Of a stretch of 63,172 nt of DNA, positions 7,405 to 15,949 are shown piece after piece; within the stretch, counting starts at the first letter, position 1; each line of letters opens with the position of its first letter. The notes under the pieces were generated by a model. That model did no database searches. It was not told the DNA's origin and saw only the letters and a list, made by a program, of their open reading frames with translations. Origin of the DNA: Albibeggiatoa sp964388965 (GTDB lineage: Bacteria; Pseudomonadota; Gammaproteobacteria; Beggiatoales; Beggiatoaceae); assembly GCA_964388965.1 (NCBI GenBank), contig CAYMCP010000007.1, forward strand, positions 1 to 63,172. The letters run 5' to 3'. Both the position numbers and the translations under genes were made by a program.

Positions 7405-7980
7405 ATGTTAAACAACAAAACACACTATGAGATACTAGGCATTGAGCCAGAGGCTAAACCAGACGAGATTAAACAAGCAGGTCAGCACAGTCTCGCCCTA
7501 GCAAAGCAGGAATATGAGAAGCAAACTAACAATTACAAAAAGGCTTACAGCTTATTAATTCAAAAAGATACGGATTCAAATTTGCGCCAAAAAGCCATGA
7601 AATTGCTGGGTTTAGATGGTGAAAAAATCAATGTCGATATTGTTCGAGAAACAACACAAGACGCGCTGAAAGCCGCTAAATTGGATTACGAGAGAAGAAC
7701 TAACGAGGTGAAAAAAGCCTTTGCTGTATTGGGTAGCGAGGAAAAACGTGAGGCTTATGACAACCAATTGTTGTTGCAACAAGAACAAGCTAAACGACGT
7801 GAAAAGGCAAGTAAACAAGCTAAACTAGCAAAAGCGCGTGGTGAACGAAAAAAAGGCAGTTTTTTAGGTACGCTATTACGTTGGATACTGTTTTTATTAG
7901 TCACTGGTGTGTTGGTTAAATTTTACTTTGATAATCCAGAGCTTATCCAACAGTGGTTAGCTCAGATAGGATTAGGATGA
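7405..7980 (+). CDS. Membrane-anchored J-domain-like protein lacking HPD, with internal duplication
   Basis: This 191-residue protein begins like a J-domain protein (HYEILGIEPEAKPDEIKQA). The loop that should carry His-Pro-Asp, needed to stimulate DnaK, is absent. The same helical pattern occurs twice: ALAKQEYEKQTNNYKKAYSL and AAKLDYERRTNEVKKAFAVL, the second ending EEKREAYDNQL as in true J-domain helix IV. A basic stretch (KRREKASKQAK) is followed by one transmembrane helix (about 152-172) near the C-terminus, so it is probably tail-anchored with the J-like part in the cytoplasm. The gene stands alone after nifD. Function unknown. A related arrangement is seen at 52030. Confidence 0.65.
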   Translation: MLNNKTHYEILGIEPEAKPDEIKQAGQHSLALAKQEYEKQTNNYKKAYSLLIQKDTDSNLRQKAMKLLGLDGEKINVDIVRETTQDALKAAKLDYERRTNEVKKAFAVLGSEEKREAYDNQLLLQQEQAKRREKASKQAKLAKARGERKKGSFLGTLLRWILFLLVTGVLVKFYFDNPELIQQWLAQIGLG

Positions 7981-8118
7981 GCAAAGCACACTGTAAGCAG
8001 AGCTTCGGTGCAGTACGCTAAAATAGGATTTGGGAGTTGCATCCTCGTGACCATGCTCCCGCCTAACAAAAGGCGCACCAGCCGTCTACCTAAATTTGAT
8101 GCAGTACGTCAATAGCAG

Positions 8119-11100
8119 CTACGCGCGGCGATAACCTAAGTGTAATAAACAAGGTGTTAAAATCAATGTGAGTAAGGTTGCGAAAGCTAAACCGCCTGCA
8201 ATCGAAGTGGACAATTGAACCCACCATTGCGTGGATGGCGCGCCAAAAGTAACTTCACGAGTCACTAAGTCGATATTCATCGATAATACCATCGGTAGTA
8301 AGCCTAAAATAGTCGTTGTTGTAGTTAAAAATACAGGACGTAAACGCTGGGCACAAGTTCGTAAAATCGCCTCTTCGGCACTCATCCCTGCACGATAATA
8401 TAAATTAAATGTATCAATAAGCACAATATTGTTGTTCACTACGATACCGGCTAAGGCGATTACTCCAATACCACACATGACAATACCAAACGGTTGTTGC
8501 ATAATTAATAAACCAATTAACACCCCGATTGTAGATAAAATCACGGCACTTAAAATTAAAATAGTCTGGTAAAAACTATTAAATTGCGCAACTAAAATAA
8601 TCATTATAATAAATATAGCGATACCAAATGCCTTAGACAAAAATACCTCTGCTTCACGTTGTTCTTGATCTTCACCTTTAAAAGTTAAATTCACAGTATC
8701 TGGAAATTTTTGCTCTTTAAGCCATTGACGAATTTCTATTAATTTATCATTAACTAACATTCCTTCAGCAACATCCGTTTGTACTGTATACACTCGTTTT
8801 TCATCGCTGCGCTTAATTGTGCCGATTTTAGGCTGTGAAACGCGCTCTATAAATAAACTTATTGGCACTGTACCTTGTGGCGTAACGATGCGCAGTTGAT
8901 CTAATTTTTCTAAATGACGGTCTTGTTCTGGAAAGCGAACCCGGATATCCAATTCTTCGTCAGCATCATTAGGGCGATATTCACCAACAAAAATACCATT
9001 AGTAACAAGTTGTACGGCATTACCAACTGTACTAATATCAGCATTAAAACGACTGGCTTGTTCTCTATCAACTTTAATTGTCCAATCAATACCAGCTAAA
9101 GGGCGATTGTCTTCAATATCCACCAGTCCATTAAGTTGCTCTAATCCCTTAGCAAGCTTATCTGTCGCCGCTAATAGTTGATCGGGATAAATTGAACTAA
9201 CTTGAATTTGAATTGGTTTACCTTCAGTTGGACCGCCATCCTCCTTACGCACTTCGATAATGACGCCTGCAATATGCGCAACACGTTGACGTACTTCAGT
9301 TAAAATCTGACTTGCAGGACGGTGTTGTTGCCAATCAGCAAATTCTAATTGAATCATACCAATTGCATCAGATGGCAATTCTCGTTCTCCGCCGTCTAAA
9401 ATGCCAGATAAGGTATAAATGCTTTTAAATTCTTGTTTTTCGTTTTGTAAAGCTAAAATTTGTTGCTCGACTTGTTTAACGACTGTGTCACGTTCCAGTA
9501 CAGACAAATCGCCGCGTGTTCGGACGTGGACGACTGCATTTTGTGGTTCAACATCGGGAAAGAATTCAAGACCTTTACCATAATGTGCATATAACGTATT
9601 GACTCCAATTAACATAAAAATCGATAAAAATAATATAAGCAATGGAAAATGTAATAATACGCGCATCATACGCACATATACGCCAGTTATACCGCCAATA
9701 CTATCTAAGGGTGCATGATCATGATTGGTAACTTTTAAGCTACTGGGCACACCGACTAATGTACCTAATGTTGGCATAAAAATCAGTGCTACGAATAGAG
9801 AGGCGACTAAGGTTGCTAAAATGGTCATGGGTAAATATCTCATGAATTCACCGATGACACCAGGCCAAAATAATAACGGCATAAATACTGCCAATGTCGT
9901 TGAAGTTGAACCAATAATTGGTAATGCCATCCGTTTAGCAGCAAGTGAATACGCTTCAAATCGTGACGCACCTTCAGACATTTTTCTATCAGCAAATTCA
10001 GTCACAATGATTGCGCCATCAATCAGCATTCCAGACGCTAAAATTAAGCTGAATAAAACCACAATATTCAACGTCACACCCATATTGGCTAAGGCTAAGA
10101 TGCCAAGTAAAAATGACCCTGGAATCGCAATTCCAACGAGTAATGCTGTCGGCAAACCTAAAGCAGCAACGATGACAATAAAGACTAGGATAATGGCACT
10201 TAATACATTATTTTGTAAATCTTTTAAAATGGTGCGCACATCGTTAGATTTATCTTGAATTAAACTAATTTTAACATTTTCTGGCAACTGTTGCTTGGTT
10301 TGATTAACTATATAACGTACTTTTTCAATGGTATCAATGATATTAGTACCAATCCGTTTAGAAATTTCTAAGCTTAATGCTGGCTGACCATTAATACGGG
10401 CAAATGTGGTTGCATCTTTAAATGTACGCCTGACTTCAGCAATATCTTTCAGGGTCACGACGTGGTCGCCGTCGGCTTTAACAGGTAAATCTAAAATATT
10501 TTGTAAACTTTCAAATACACCCGGTACTTTAACATTAAAACGTCCTTGACCACTGTCTAATGCGCCTGCCGCGACCAATATATTATTGCGTGAAAAAAAT
10601 TGAAATATCTCCTCATACGAGAGTTGGTAACTTTCAACTCGTAATGGTTCGACAATAATTTCAACCACTTCTTCACGTTTCCCCCCAATTTCTACTTTTA
10701 ATACTTCAGGAATAGATTCAATACTATCTTTTAAACGTCGCGCTAAAGTTAGCAAAGTACGCTCTGGGACATCGCCTGCAAGTGCAACAACTAAAATTGG
10801 AAATAAGGCAATATTAACTTCATTAACGATAGGTTCATCGGTTTGCTGCGGTAATTCGGCTTTGGCAATATCTACTTTTTGGATTACATCGCGTAATGCT
10901 GTATCGCTATCAAATCCGGCATCAAATTCCAGCATGACTGACGCAAAGCCCTCACCCGCAATCGAAGTCATTTCTTTTACTCCTTCGATAACACGCAATT
11001 CCTTTTCTACCGGTCGCACTAGTAGACGCTCTGCATCGGAAGGAGAAATGCCCTCATGTGTCATTGAGACGTAAATAATCGGAATAGCAACATCAGGATC

Positions 11101-11214
11101 GGATTCTTTAGGCATATTGATATAAGCTATTGATCCCCAAAACAAAATAAATACGAGTAATAAAATAACGGTACGAGAACTGCGAATTGCTGCATCAATG
11201 AGCGTATTTATCAT
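8119..11214 (-). CDS. RND-family efflux permease (AcrB/HAE1-like)
   Basis: The 1,031-residue inner-membrane transporter has the two-fold RND layout: a transmembrane helix at the N-terminus (TVILLLVFILFWGSI), a large periplasmic loop, six helices, then a second loop and six helices. It would use the proton gradient to export drugs or other amphiphiles. TM4 has GMLIDGAIIVTEF, where AcrB has two adjacent Asp; TM10 has GIVVNNNIVLID, where AcrB has Lys. A different proton relay is therefore likely. The start ATG has AGGA six bases upstream. No membrane-fusion or outer-membrane partner lies on either side, so it must use one encoded elsewhere. Confidence 0.88.
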   Translation of the reverse strand: MINTLIDAAIRSSRTVILLLVFILFWGSIAYINMPKESDPDVAIPIIYVSMTHEGISPSDAERLLVRPVEKELRVIEGVKEMTSIAGEGFASVMLEFDAGFDSDTALRDVIQKVDIAKAELPQQTDEPIVNEVNIALFPILVVALAGDVPERTLLTLARRLKDSIESIPEVLKVEIGGKREEVVEIIVEPLRVESYQLSYEEIFQFFSRNNILVAAGALDSGQGRFNVKVPGVFESLQNILDLPVKADGDHVVTLKDIAEVRRTFKDATTFARINGQPALSLEISKRIGTNIIDTIEKVRYIVNQTKQQLPENVKISLIQDKSNDVRTILKDLQNNVLSAIILVFIVIVAALGLPTALLVGIAIPGSFLLGILALANMGVTLNIVVLFSLILASGMLIDGAIIVTEFADRKMSEGASRFEAYSLAAKRMALPIIGSTSTTLAVFMPLLFWPGVIGEFMRYLPMTILATLVASLFVALIFMPTLGTLVGVPSSLKVTNHDHAPLDSIGGITGVYVRMMRVLLHFPLLILFLSIFMLIGVNTLYAHYGKGLEFFPDVEPQNAVVHVRTRGDLSVLERDTVVKQVEQQILALQNEKQEFKSIYTLSGILDGGERELPSDAIGMIQLEFADWQQHRPASQILTEVRQRVAHIAGVIIEVRKEDGGPTEGKPIQIQVSSIYPDQLLAATDKLAKGLEQLNGLVDIEDNRPLAGIDWTIKVDREQASRFNADISTVGNAVQLVTNGIFVGEYRPNDADEELDIRVRFPEQDRHLEKLDQLRIVTPQGTVPISLFIERVSQPKIGTIKRSDEKRVYTVQTDVAEGMLVNDKLIEIRQWLKEQKFPDTVNLTFKGEDQEQREAEVFLSKAFGIAIFIIMIILVAQFNSFYQTILILSAVILSTIGVLIGLLIMQQPFGIVMCGIGVIALAGIVVNNNIVLIDTFNLYYRAGMSAEEAILRTCAQRLRPVFLTTTTTILGLLPMVLSMNIDLVTREVTFGAPSTQWWVQLSTSIAGGLAFATLLTLILTPCLLHLGYRRA

Positions 11215-11424
11215 TTGATGTCCTAAATTTTAATAAACCAATAGAAGTGCATTATATGGGATTTTCAATTTTAGATCGGCAATTTTGATGCACTTGATAA
11301 TTTTTAATTTAATCGAACAGAAATGTGTCTTGATTTTTACCTGCTGACAACGGACATTATTTAATGATATTGACGTTAGAGCTGGCTAAACCCAGTTAAT
11401 TATTTTACTAAAGGCTTTAAAGTC

Positions 11425-11529
11425 GTAGGACACGGGTGCGTTCAATTAGGCGATGACGCAGTGCATCATCACAAGGAAAAATCTCGTTCTGCGCACTGCG
11501 TAGAATCAACTACCGACGTACCTGCGTCA
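11425..11529 (+). repeat. About 105-bp structured dispersed repeat, copy 1
   Basis: It matches the element at 19387-19490 over its whole length, sharing GTAGGAC, GGTGCGT, GATGACGCAGTGC, ATCACAAGGAAAAATCTCGTTCT and CTGCGTCA-type ends. The terminal inverted repeat is less perfect here than in the second copy. Most differences fall in paired positions. Confidence 0.7.
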
Positions 11530-11602
11530 CGCAAAAACAATTTTCCTCGTTCCAGCGGAGACTATTGGGATGAGGAAATGGGTATGTCCTAAGACTAGGG
11601 TA

Positions 11603-11619
11603 TCAAAATGAGAATTGCT
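11603..11619 (+). repeat. Short dispersed repeat TCAAAATGAGAATTGCT
   Basis: The same 17 bases occur at 13237-13253. On the other strand AGCAATTCTC-type versions occur at 7148-7164, 28122-28135 and 51632-51647. All copies are intergenic. Confidence 0.6.
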
Positions 11620-11638
11620 GGTAGTTATTAAAAAAAGC

Positions 11639-11667
11639 TTGATATTGGAAACCTAAAGCTTTAGAAT
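11639..11667 (+). promoter_or_regulatory. Sigma-70 promoter of rplM-rpsI
   Basis: TTGATA at 11639-11644 and TAGAAT at 11662-11667 are 17 bp apart, close to consensus, 38 bp before the rplM start. The spacer contains AAAGCTT repeats flanking the core. Confidence 0.7.
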
Positions 11668-11705
11668 CGCTTGCTTTTATTAAACCGTTTGAGAGCAGCC
11701 TAATA

Positions 11706-12134
11706 ATGAAAACCTTTAGCGCGAAGCCAGCAGAAGTGAAGCGTGACTGGTTTGTGATTGACGCAGAAAGTATGGTTCTAGGTCGTTTAGCGACAGAGGT
11801 AGCACGTCGTTTGCGCGGAAAGCATAAGCCAGAGTATACACCGCATACAGATACAGGTGATTATATCATCATTATCAATGCAGAAAAAGTACGAGTAACA
11901 GGGCGTAAAGAAACAGACAAAATGTACTACCACCATACGGGCTTTCCCGGTGGTATAAAAGGCGTATCATTAGATAAAATGAGAGCTTCACATCCTGAGC
12001 GTATTATTGAGGAAGCAGTAAAAGGTATGTTACCTAAAGGGTCTTTAGGACGTGACATGTTTCGTAAATTAAGAGTGGTTGCAGGTTCAGAGCACAATCA
12101 TACGGCACAACAACCCATTACTTTGACGTTATAA
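11706..12134 (+). CDS. rplM: 50S ribosomal protein L13
   Basis: The 142-residue protein is full length for L13 and has the family core WFVIDAESMVLGRLATEVAR and YYHHTGFPGG. It binds 23S rRNA early in large-subunit assembly. rpsI follows 14 bp later, the usual two-gene operon in bacteria. Confidence 0.97.
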   Translation: MKTFSAKPAEVKRDWFVIDAESMVLGRLATEVARRLRGKHKPEYTPHTDTGDYIIIINAEKVRVTGRKETDKMYYHHTGFPGGIKGVSLDKMRASHPERIIEEAVKGMLPKGSLGRDMFRKLRVVAGSEHNHTAQQPITLTL

Positions 12135-12148
12135 ACAGGTATTTAAAG

Positions 12149-12535
12149 ATGGAACAATTTTACGGTACAGGTAGACGCAAAAATTCTAGTGCACGGGTGT
12201 TTGTGCGCCCTGGCGATGGAAAAGTTACGATTAATGGCAAGAGCTTAGAAGACTACTTCGGTCGTAAAACAGCACGTATGGTTGTCCGTCAGCCGTTAGA
12301 TGTTACTGATATGCACGAACGTTTTGATGTGTATGTGACTGTAGCAGGTGGTGGTACGACAGGTCAAGCGGGGGCAATTCGTCATGGTTTGACTCGTGCG
12401 TTAATCGAATATGATGAAACTTTGCGTTCTCCATTGCGTAAAGCGGGTTTTGTGACTCGTGACGCACGCGAAGTTGAGCGCAAAAAAGTAGGTTTACATA
12501 AAGCGCGTAAACGCCCTCAATACTCAAAACGTTAA
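12149..12535 (+). CDS. rpsI: 30S ribosomal protein S9
   Basis: The 128-residue protein carries the N-terminal YGTGRRKNSSARVF and the conserved C-terminal tail KARKRPQYSKR, which reaches the P-site tRNA. It is the second gene of the rplM-rpsI operon. No clear terminator follows; the next 170 bp hold two REP-like palindromes. Confidence 0.97.
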   Translation: MEQFYGTGRRKNSSARVFVRPGDGKVTINGKSLEDYFGRKTARMVVRQPLDVTDMHERFDVYVTVAGGGTTGQAGAIRHGLTRALIEYDETLRSPLRKAGFVTRDAREVERKKVGLHKARKRPQYSKR

Positions 12536-12601
12536 GTTTTTTTCAATTTTCTCCTCAATGCACAAGGTGGTTCAGTACCATCAAATTAAGCGGAAATCAT
12601 A

Positions 12602-12679
12602 GGTTGCATAAGCGATAGCGTCGTGCGCCAATGGACGTGAGAGTTATAAAAATCGGTGTATGACGCTCGCTTATACACC
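12602..12679. repeat. Pair of REP-like palindromic repeats in opposite orientation
   Basis: GGTTGCATAAGCGATAGCGT plus CGTGCGCC (12602-12629) and an inverted relative GGTGTATGACGCTCGC plus TTATACACC (12655-12679) lie 25 bp apart. A third copy is at 53274-53300 (GGTACATAAGCGATAGCGTC plus ATGCACC). Each unit is itself an imperfect palindrome, GGTGYAT...RTGCACC. The pair sits between the convergent genes rpsI and the DUF167 gene, where it may act as a transcript end. Confidence 0.65.
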
Positions 12680-12708
12680 TTACAAAAATAATGTTTTGCT
12701 TGTGTAAT

Positions 12709-12996
12709 CTAGGTTAATTTAATTAAATCAGGTAATTTATTTGGCGTTTGGATTTTAAAACGTTTTTCGCGGTTGGTTTCACCACTCAATAATGTGATGT
12801 GTGATTTAGGCACTGCAAATATTTTTGCTAAGAATTTAATTAATGCTTGATTAGCTTTATTGTCAACAGGTGGTGCTGTGATTCTAATTTTTAATCTATC
12901 TCCATAGATGCCAACTATTTCCGTTTTACTGGAACGCGGCTGCACATAAACAGCTAATAATAAATCTTGATGATCCCATTGATAAAAATTACTCAT
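12709..12996 (-). CDS. DUF167 (YggU-like) family protein
   Basis: The 95-residue protein has the family core VYVQPRSSKTEIVGIYGDRL, then KIRITAPPVDNKANQALIKFLA and SGETNREKRFKI. The function of this small alpha/beta family is not settled. The start is the ATG at 12996 (MSNFYQWDHQDL) behind GGAAAGG, which gives the usual family length. An upstream in-frame start at 13035 would add 13 residues unlike the family. Confidence 0.85.
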   Translation of the reverse strand: MSNFYQWDHQDLLLAVYVQPRSSKTEIVGIYGDRLKIRITAPPVDNKANQALIKFLAKIFAVPKSHITLLSGETNREKRFKIQTPNKLPDLIKLT

Positions 12997-13021
12997 TATC
13001 CAGCCTTTCCAATCCAAAGTC

Positions 13022-13110
13022 TTAAATGGTGACATCAGCTACGACACTATCACTCGCATGTTGGCATCACCTGCGCAAACATACAAGAATTTGTGGTTGC
13101 ACGTCAAACC
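13022..13110 (+). pseudogene. Possible transposase N-terminal fragment
   Basis: The + strand can be read as LNGDISYDTITRMLAS, a gap, then KNLWLHVKP. This resembles the start of some IS4/IS701-type transposases (..DISHDKITRFL...LWLHVKP..). The similarity ends after about 30 codons and the rest of the gene is absent. No ends of an element were found. The assignment rests on a short motif. Confidence 0.3.
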
Positions 13111-13236
13111 TTCCAACACAAACTGCAAGAGAATTTGCCGCAAATCAAAGCATTTGATAACGCACAGCCCATCTTCCAAAGTCATCGCCAGTTCACCCAA
13201 TTCACTAAAAGCGCATCATCTCATAGGATTAGGTTG

Positions 13237-13253
13237 TCAAAATGAGAATTGCT
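13237..13253 (+). repeat. Short dispersed repeat TCAAAATGAGAATTGCT
   Basis: Identical to 11603-11619; see also inverted versions at 7148, 28122 and 51632. It lies 34 bp before the tRNA promoter. Confidence 0.6.
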
Positions 13254-13286
13254 GATAAGTTGAGTATGATGCCAGTCAAAAAATAC

Positions 13287-13315
13287 TTGTAATTTATGGT
13301 ACAAAAAAATATAAT
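13287..13315 (+). promoter_or_regulatory. Promoter of tRNA-Val
   Basis: TTGTAA (13287-13292), 17 bp, TATAAT (13310-13315). Transcription would start near 13322, about 11 bases before the mature tRNA. Confidence 0.7.
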
Positions 13316-13332
13316 TCTTCGTCTATTGTAAC

Positions 13333-13407
13333 AGGCGCGTAGCTCAGTGGTAGAGCATCACCTTGACATGGTGGTGGTCGGTGGTTCGATCCCACTCGTG
13401 CCTACCA
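13333..13407 (+). tRNA. tRNA-Val (anticodon GAC), CCA encoded
   Basis: The cloverleaf is complete. The acceptor stem AGGCGCG pairs with CGTGCCT, the D arm is GCTC/GAGC, the anticodon stem-loop is TCACC-TTGACAT-GGTGG with anticodon GAC, and the T arm is GGTGG-TTCGATC-CCACT. The 3' ACCA is encoded. There is no second tRNA beside it. Confidence 0.95.
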
Positions 13408-13447
13408 ATTATTTTATATCTCCTACTTTTCTCCAATTTCCTTTGAA

Positions 13448-13476
13448 TTTGCTTACAGAATAAATTTTGCGTTCCT
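13448..13476 (+). repeat. Degenerate right half of the 48-bp multi-hairpin repeat
   Basis: TTTGCTTACAGAATAAATTT followed by TGCGTTCCT corresponds to the right arm of the repeat at 5367-5414, with several changes. It lies downstream of tRNA-Val, between convergent transcripts. Confidence 0.45.
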
Positions 13477-13513
13477 GCTGATTTGCGGGATGAATTTTAC
13501 TGCGCATTATCGA

Positions 13514-14314
13514 TTACCGTTGTAAAGTTTGGGTTAAATGAGGTCGAATGGTTTGCAAAATTGCTTTTAAAATGCGTGGATTACCGGCAATAACATTCCC
13601 TGTTGCAAAATAATCGTGTCCACCTCCAAAATCAGAAACAAGTCCACCTGCCTCCTCAATTAACAATATACCTGCCGCCATATCCCAAGGTTGTAAACCA
13701 ATTTCCCAAAATCCATCTAAACGCGCTGATGCCACATAAGCTAAATCAAGTGCCGCTGAACCGGGACGACGTAAATCCGCAACTTGTTGTAACATAACTT
13801 TAAACATTGCTAAATATGCGTCAATATGCTGTTGATATTTAAAAGGAAAACCAGTACCAATTAAGGCATTTTGCAACGATGGCAAACGAGAAACACGCAA
13901 CTTGTGTCCATTTAATTGCGCACCTTGTCCACGAACCGCCGTAAATAATTCATCACGCAATGGGTCGTATATGACACCAATTTCTAAACGATTTTTATAA
14001 CGCAACGCAATTGAAACAGAAAATTGAGGATTGCCATGTAAAAAATTAGTTGTCCCATCCAATGGGTCAATTACCCACTCATATTCTACTTTGCCCTGCT
14101 GTAAACCACTTTCCTCAGCTAAAATTGCATGATCTGGATAAGCCTTATGTATCACGTCGATAATACTTTGTTCTGCATTCCTGTCTACTTCGCTGACAAA
14201 ATCATTTTGTCCTTTAATATCAATGTGTAATTCATGTCGTTGATCAAATCCACGTAAAATTTGATTTCCAGCGCGACGCGCAGCAGTAATGGCAATATTG
14301 AGGGTTGGATTCAT
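13514..14314 (-). CDS. suhB: Inositol-1-monophosphatase family protein (SuhB-type)
   Basis: The 266-residue cytoplasmic enzyme has the metal-binding motifs of the family: AEES (about 67-70), WVIDPLDGTTNF (about 80-91) and QPWDMAAGILLIEEAGG (about 206-222). These bind the magnesium ions needed for phosphate release. In gammaproteobacteria SuhB also joins the rRNA antitermination complex. GAGAGA precedes the ATG. It is transcribed toward the tRNA and is not obviously in an operon; the gene upstream starts 58 bp away on the same strand. Confidence 0.9.
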   Translation of the reverse strand: MNPTLNIAITAARRAGNQILRGFDQRHELHIDIKGQNDFVSEVDRNAEQSIIDVIHKAYPDHAILAEESGLQQGKVEYEWVIDPLDGTTNFLHGNPQFSVSIALRYKNRLEIGVIYDPLRDELFTAVRGQGAQLNGHKLRVSRLPSLQNALIGTGFPFKYQQHIDAYLAMFKVMLQQVADLRRPGSAALDLAYVASARLDGFWEIGLQPWDMAAGILLIEEAGGLVSDFGGGHDYFATGNVIAGNPRILKAILQTIRPHLTQTLQR

Positions 14315-14372
14315 AATTTTTCTCTCAAGAAACAGTCAGATTCTACACTATTCTTACAATATCCGTTTTAGT

Positions 14373-15932
14373 TTAATTATCGTATTGATGGAAAATAAAC
14401 AAATCTAAGACAAATGAAATCTTTTTAACTTCAGCTTCTGCTGCGGTTGAACTAGATAAAGCAGAAATATCAAAAGGGGGTTGTACTTCAATAATTTCGC
14501 TAAATTGATTGGTTTGTTTCAAATCTTGCAAAAAACGTTTATAAATTAATAATGCTCGTCGATAATCATTTGTTGTAGATTCAATACTGGCATTTATTCT
14601 AAGCCCTTGCACAAAATATGGATGTTCATTCGATGTGATTTGTTGAGCCGTTTTTGATAATAGACTACGTTCAGCATCACTTACCCCCCAAATCAGTTTA
14701 TCAAGCTGAATAAGACGATTTTGCACCAAAATTTGGCTTAAATTAACAAGCATATTATGTGGTGAAATGTGTTGTTTAGTCAAAATCCGTCCGTAATTAA
14801 CCACAGATCGAATTATCTCAATATCATTAGGTAAATTAGGCTGTAATGCTCTTAATTCATCTATTTTTTGCTGATGGTTTTTAATTTGTTGTTCGATTAA
14901 TTGGGTTTGGGTTTGTATTTGCCACGCCTCAAGTGTTTTTAGACTGGCATAACTTGTACTACTTAGTAAAAAAATAACAGACAGACTATATAACGTTAAA
15001 CGTAAGCGATGATAAGTAAAATAGCGGGTATCAGTTGATTTTGCATAGTGATTTTGCGGCGAATTTTGCAATAAATAATAACTAACCAAACGGTGTAAAC
15101 AACCCATTTCTAGTAATTGTTGCTCATTTTTCATAAAATCACTACAGCTAACCAATTTTATATTGATTTCTGGTATATCATTATGTTGCAAATATAGCGT
15201 TAATTGTTCGATATAGCTCGATTGTGCTAACAAAATAACATTTAATTCTGCTGAAGGTGGTAAACTGCGAATTGAGCCTAAATAGCGTTGAGTGATAGTC
15301 ATCTGTTTAATGACCGATACAGCATAATTTGATAAATCAGCCTCAGCTAGCGCGACTAGGCGACTTAATTGTAATTTTTGATTAACAAAGAAATTTTGGC
15401 GTAAACCTTGTGCGCTGTGTAAATTAATTTTCGGCGTATGTGTGACTAGTAGTGTGTAAGGATAGCTGTCAAAATAATTAAGTAAAAATTCACTAAGTAG
15501 TGGTATAGAAAAAATACCAGCAAGTGGAACTTTAGTCTTGTTAATTATATTTATCCAAGGTTCAAACAATTCAGGACTGGTGATCGCTGAAAATAATACT
15601 TTATCATCACCACGTCCCTGTTTTTCCCTTCCTTGTACAGTAGCATAGCTGTAAGGCGTATGTTCAAAAAAACGTTTTTTTCTAAGAGTGAGTAAATCTT
15701 GCCTGTCCTTGCCAACAACGTGCGGCACCGCGACATGGCGGTATTCTTCGTGTACGCTGTCTACTAAAATGAAAATCGGTACTTCAAAATTTAATTGTAA
15801 ATAAGCGACAAAATCAGCAATATCTGCTTCATTGTTCTGAAATCGTCCTACTTCTTGCAATATATCGCTTTTTTTAGCAGCTTGGTAAGCGACGAGTTCA
15901 TAATCTGTTAGGTGAAGTATCCGTTTTTTCAT
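14373..15932 (-). CDS. Single-pass membrane protein with PilM/GspL-like and PilN-like parts
   Basis: I do not recognise a named family over the 519 residues. The N-terminal ~300 residues look like a divergent ASKHA (actin-like) fold of the PilM/GspL type: MKKRILHLTDYELVAYQAA, then alternating strands and helices. One transmembrane helix (about 312-332, LTLYSLSVIFLLSSTSY) is followed by a coiled coil (QTQTQLIEQQIKNHQQKIDEL) and a compact C-terminal domain, as in PilN. The topology is that of GspL or a fused PilM-PilN. It follows a DUF302 gene by 17 bp, so the two are probably co-transcribed. It may be a pilus or secretion assembly-platform part, but no pilin or secretin is adjacent. Confidence 0.5.
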   Translation of the reverse strand: MKKRILHLTDYELVAYQAAKKSDILQEVGRFQNNEADIADFVAYLQLNFEVPIFILVDSVHEEYRHVAVPHVVGKDRQDLLTLRKKRFFEHTPYSYATVQGREKQGRGDDKVLFSAITSPELFEPWINIINKTKVPLAGIFSIPLLSEFLLNYFDSYPYTLLVTHTPKINLHSAQGLRQNFFVNQKLQLSRLVALAEADLSNYAVSVIKQMTITQRYLGSIRSLPPSAELNVILLAQSSYIEQLTLYLQHNDIPEINIKLVSCSDFMKNEQQLLEMGCLHRLVSYYLLQNSPQNHYAKSTDTRYFTYHRLRLTLYSLSVIFLLSSTSYASLKTLEAWQIQTQTQLIEQQIKNHQQKIDELRALQPNLPNDIEIIRSVVNYGRILTKQHISPHNMLVNLSQILVQNRLIQLDKLIWGVSDAERSLLSKTAQQITSNEHPYFVQGLRINASIESTTNDYRRALLIYKRFLQDLKQTNQFSEIIEVQPPFDISALSSSTAAEAEVKKISFVLDLFIFHQYDN

Positions 15933-15949
15933 GTGTTAAGAATAATATT

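Larger units (their letters stand above)
11215..11705. other. Intergenic region with dispersed repeats upstream of rplM
   Basis: These 491 bp separate the divergent RND gene and rplM. They hold a 105-bp copy of the GACGC-ended repeat (11425-11529), a fragment resembling the CCTCGTCCCAA...TTGGGA repeat (11545-11580), the short TCAAAATGAGAATTGCT repeat (11603-11619) and the rplM promoter. Confidence 0.7.

Noticed and set aside
9725..10258. 177-codon plus-strand frame inside the RND gene
   Set aside because: Antisense shadow of a membrane-protein gene; composition mirrors the real gene.
13058..13255. 65-codon plus-strand frame before tRNA-Val
   Set aside because: Only its first 20 or so codons look like protein (transposase-like). 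The rest is not supported, so it is given as a short fragment only.
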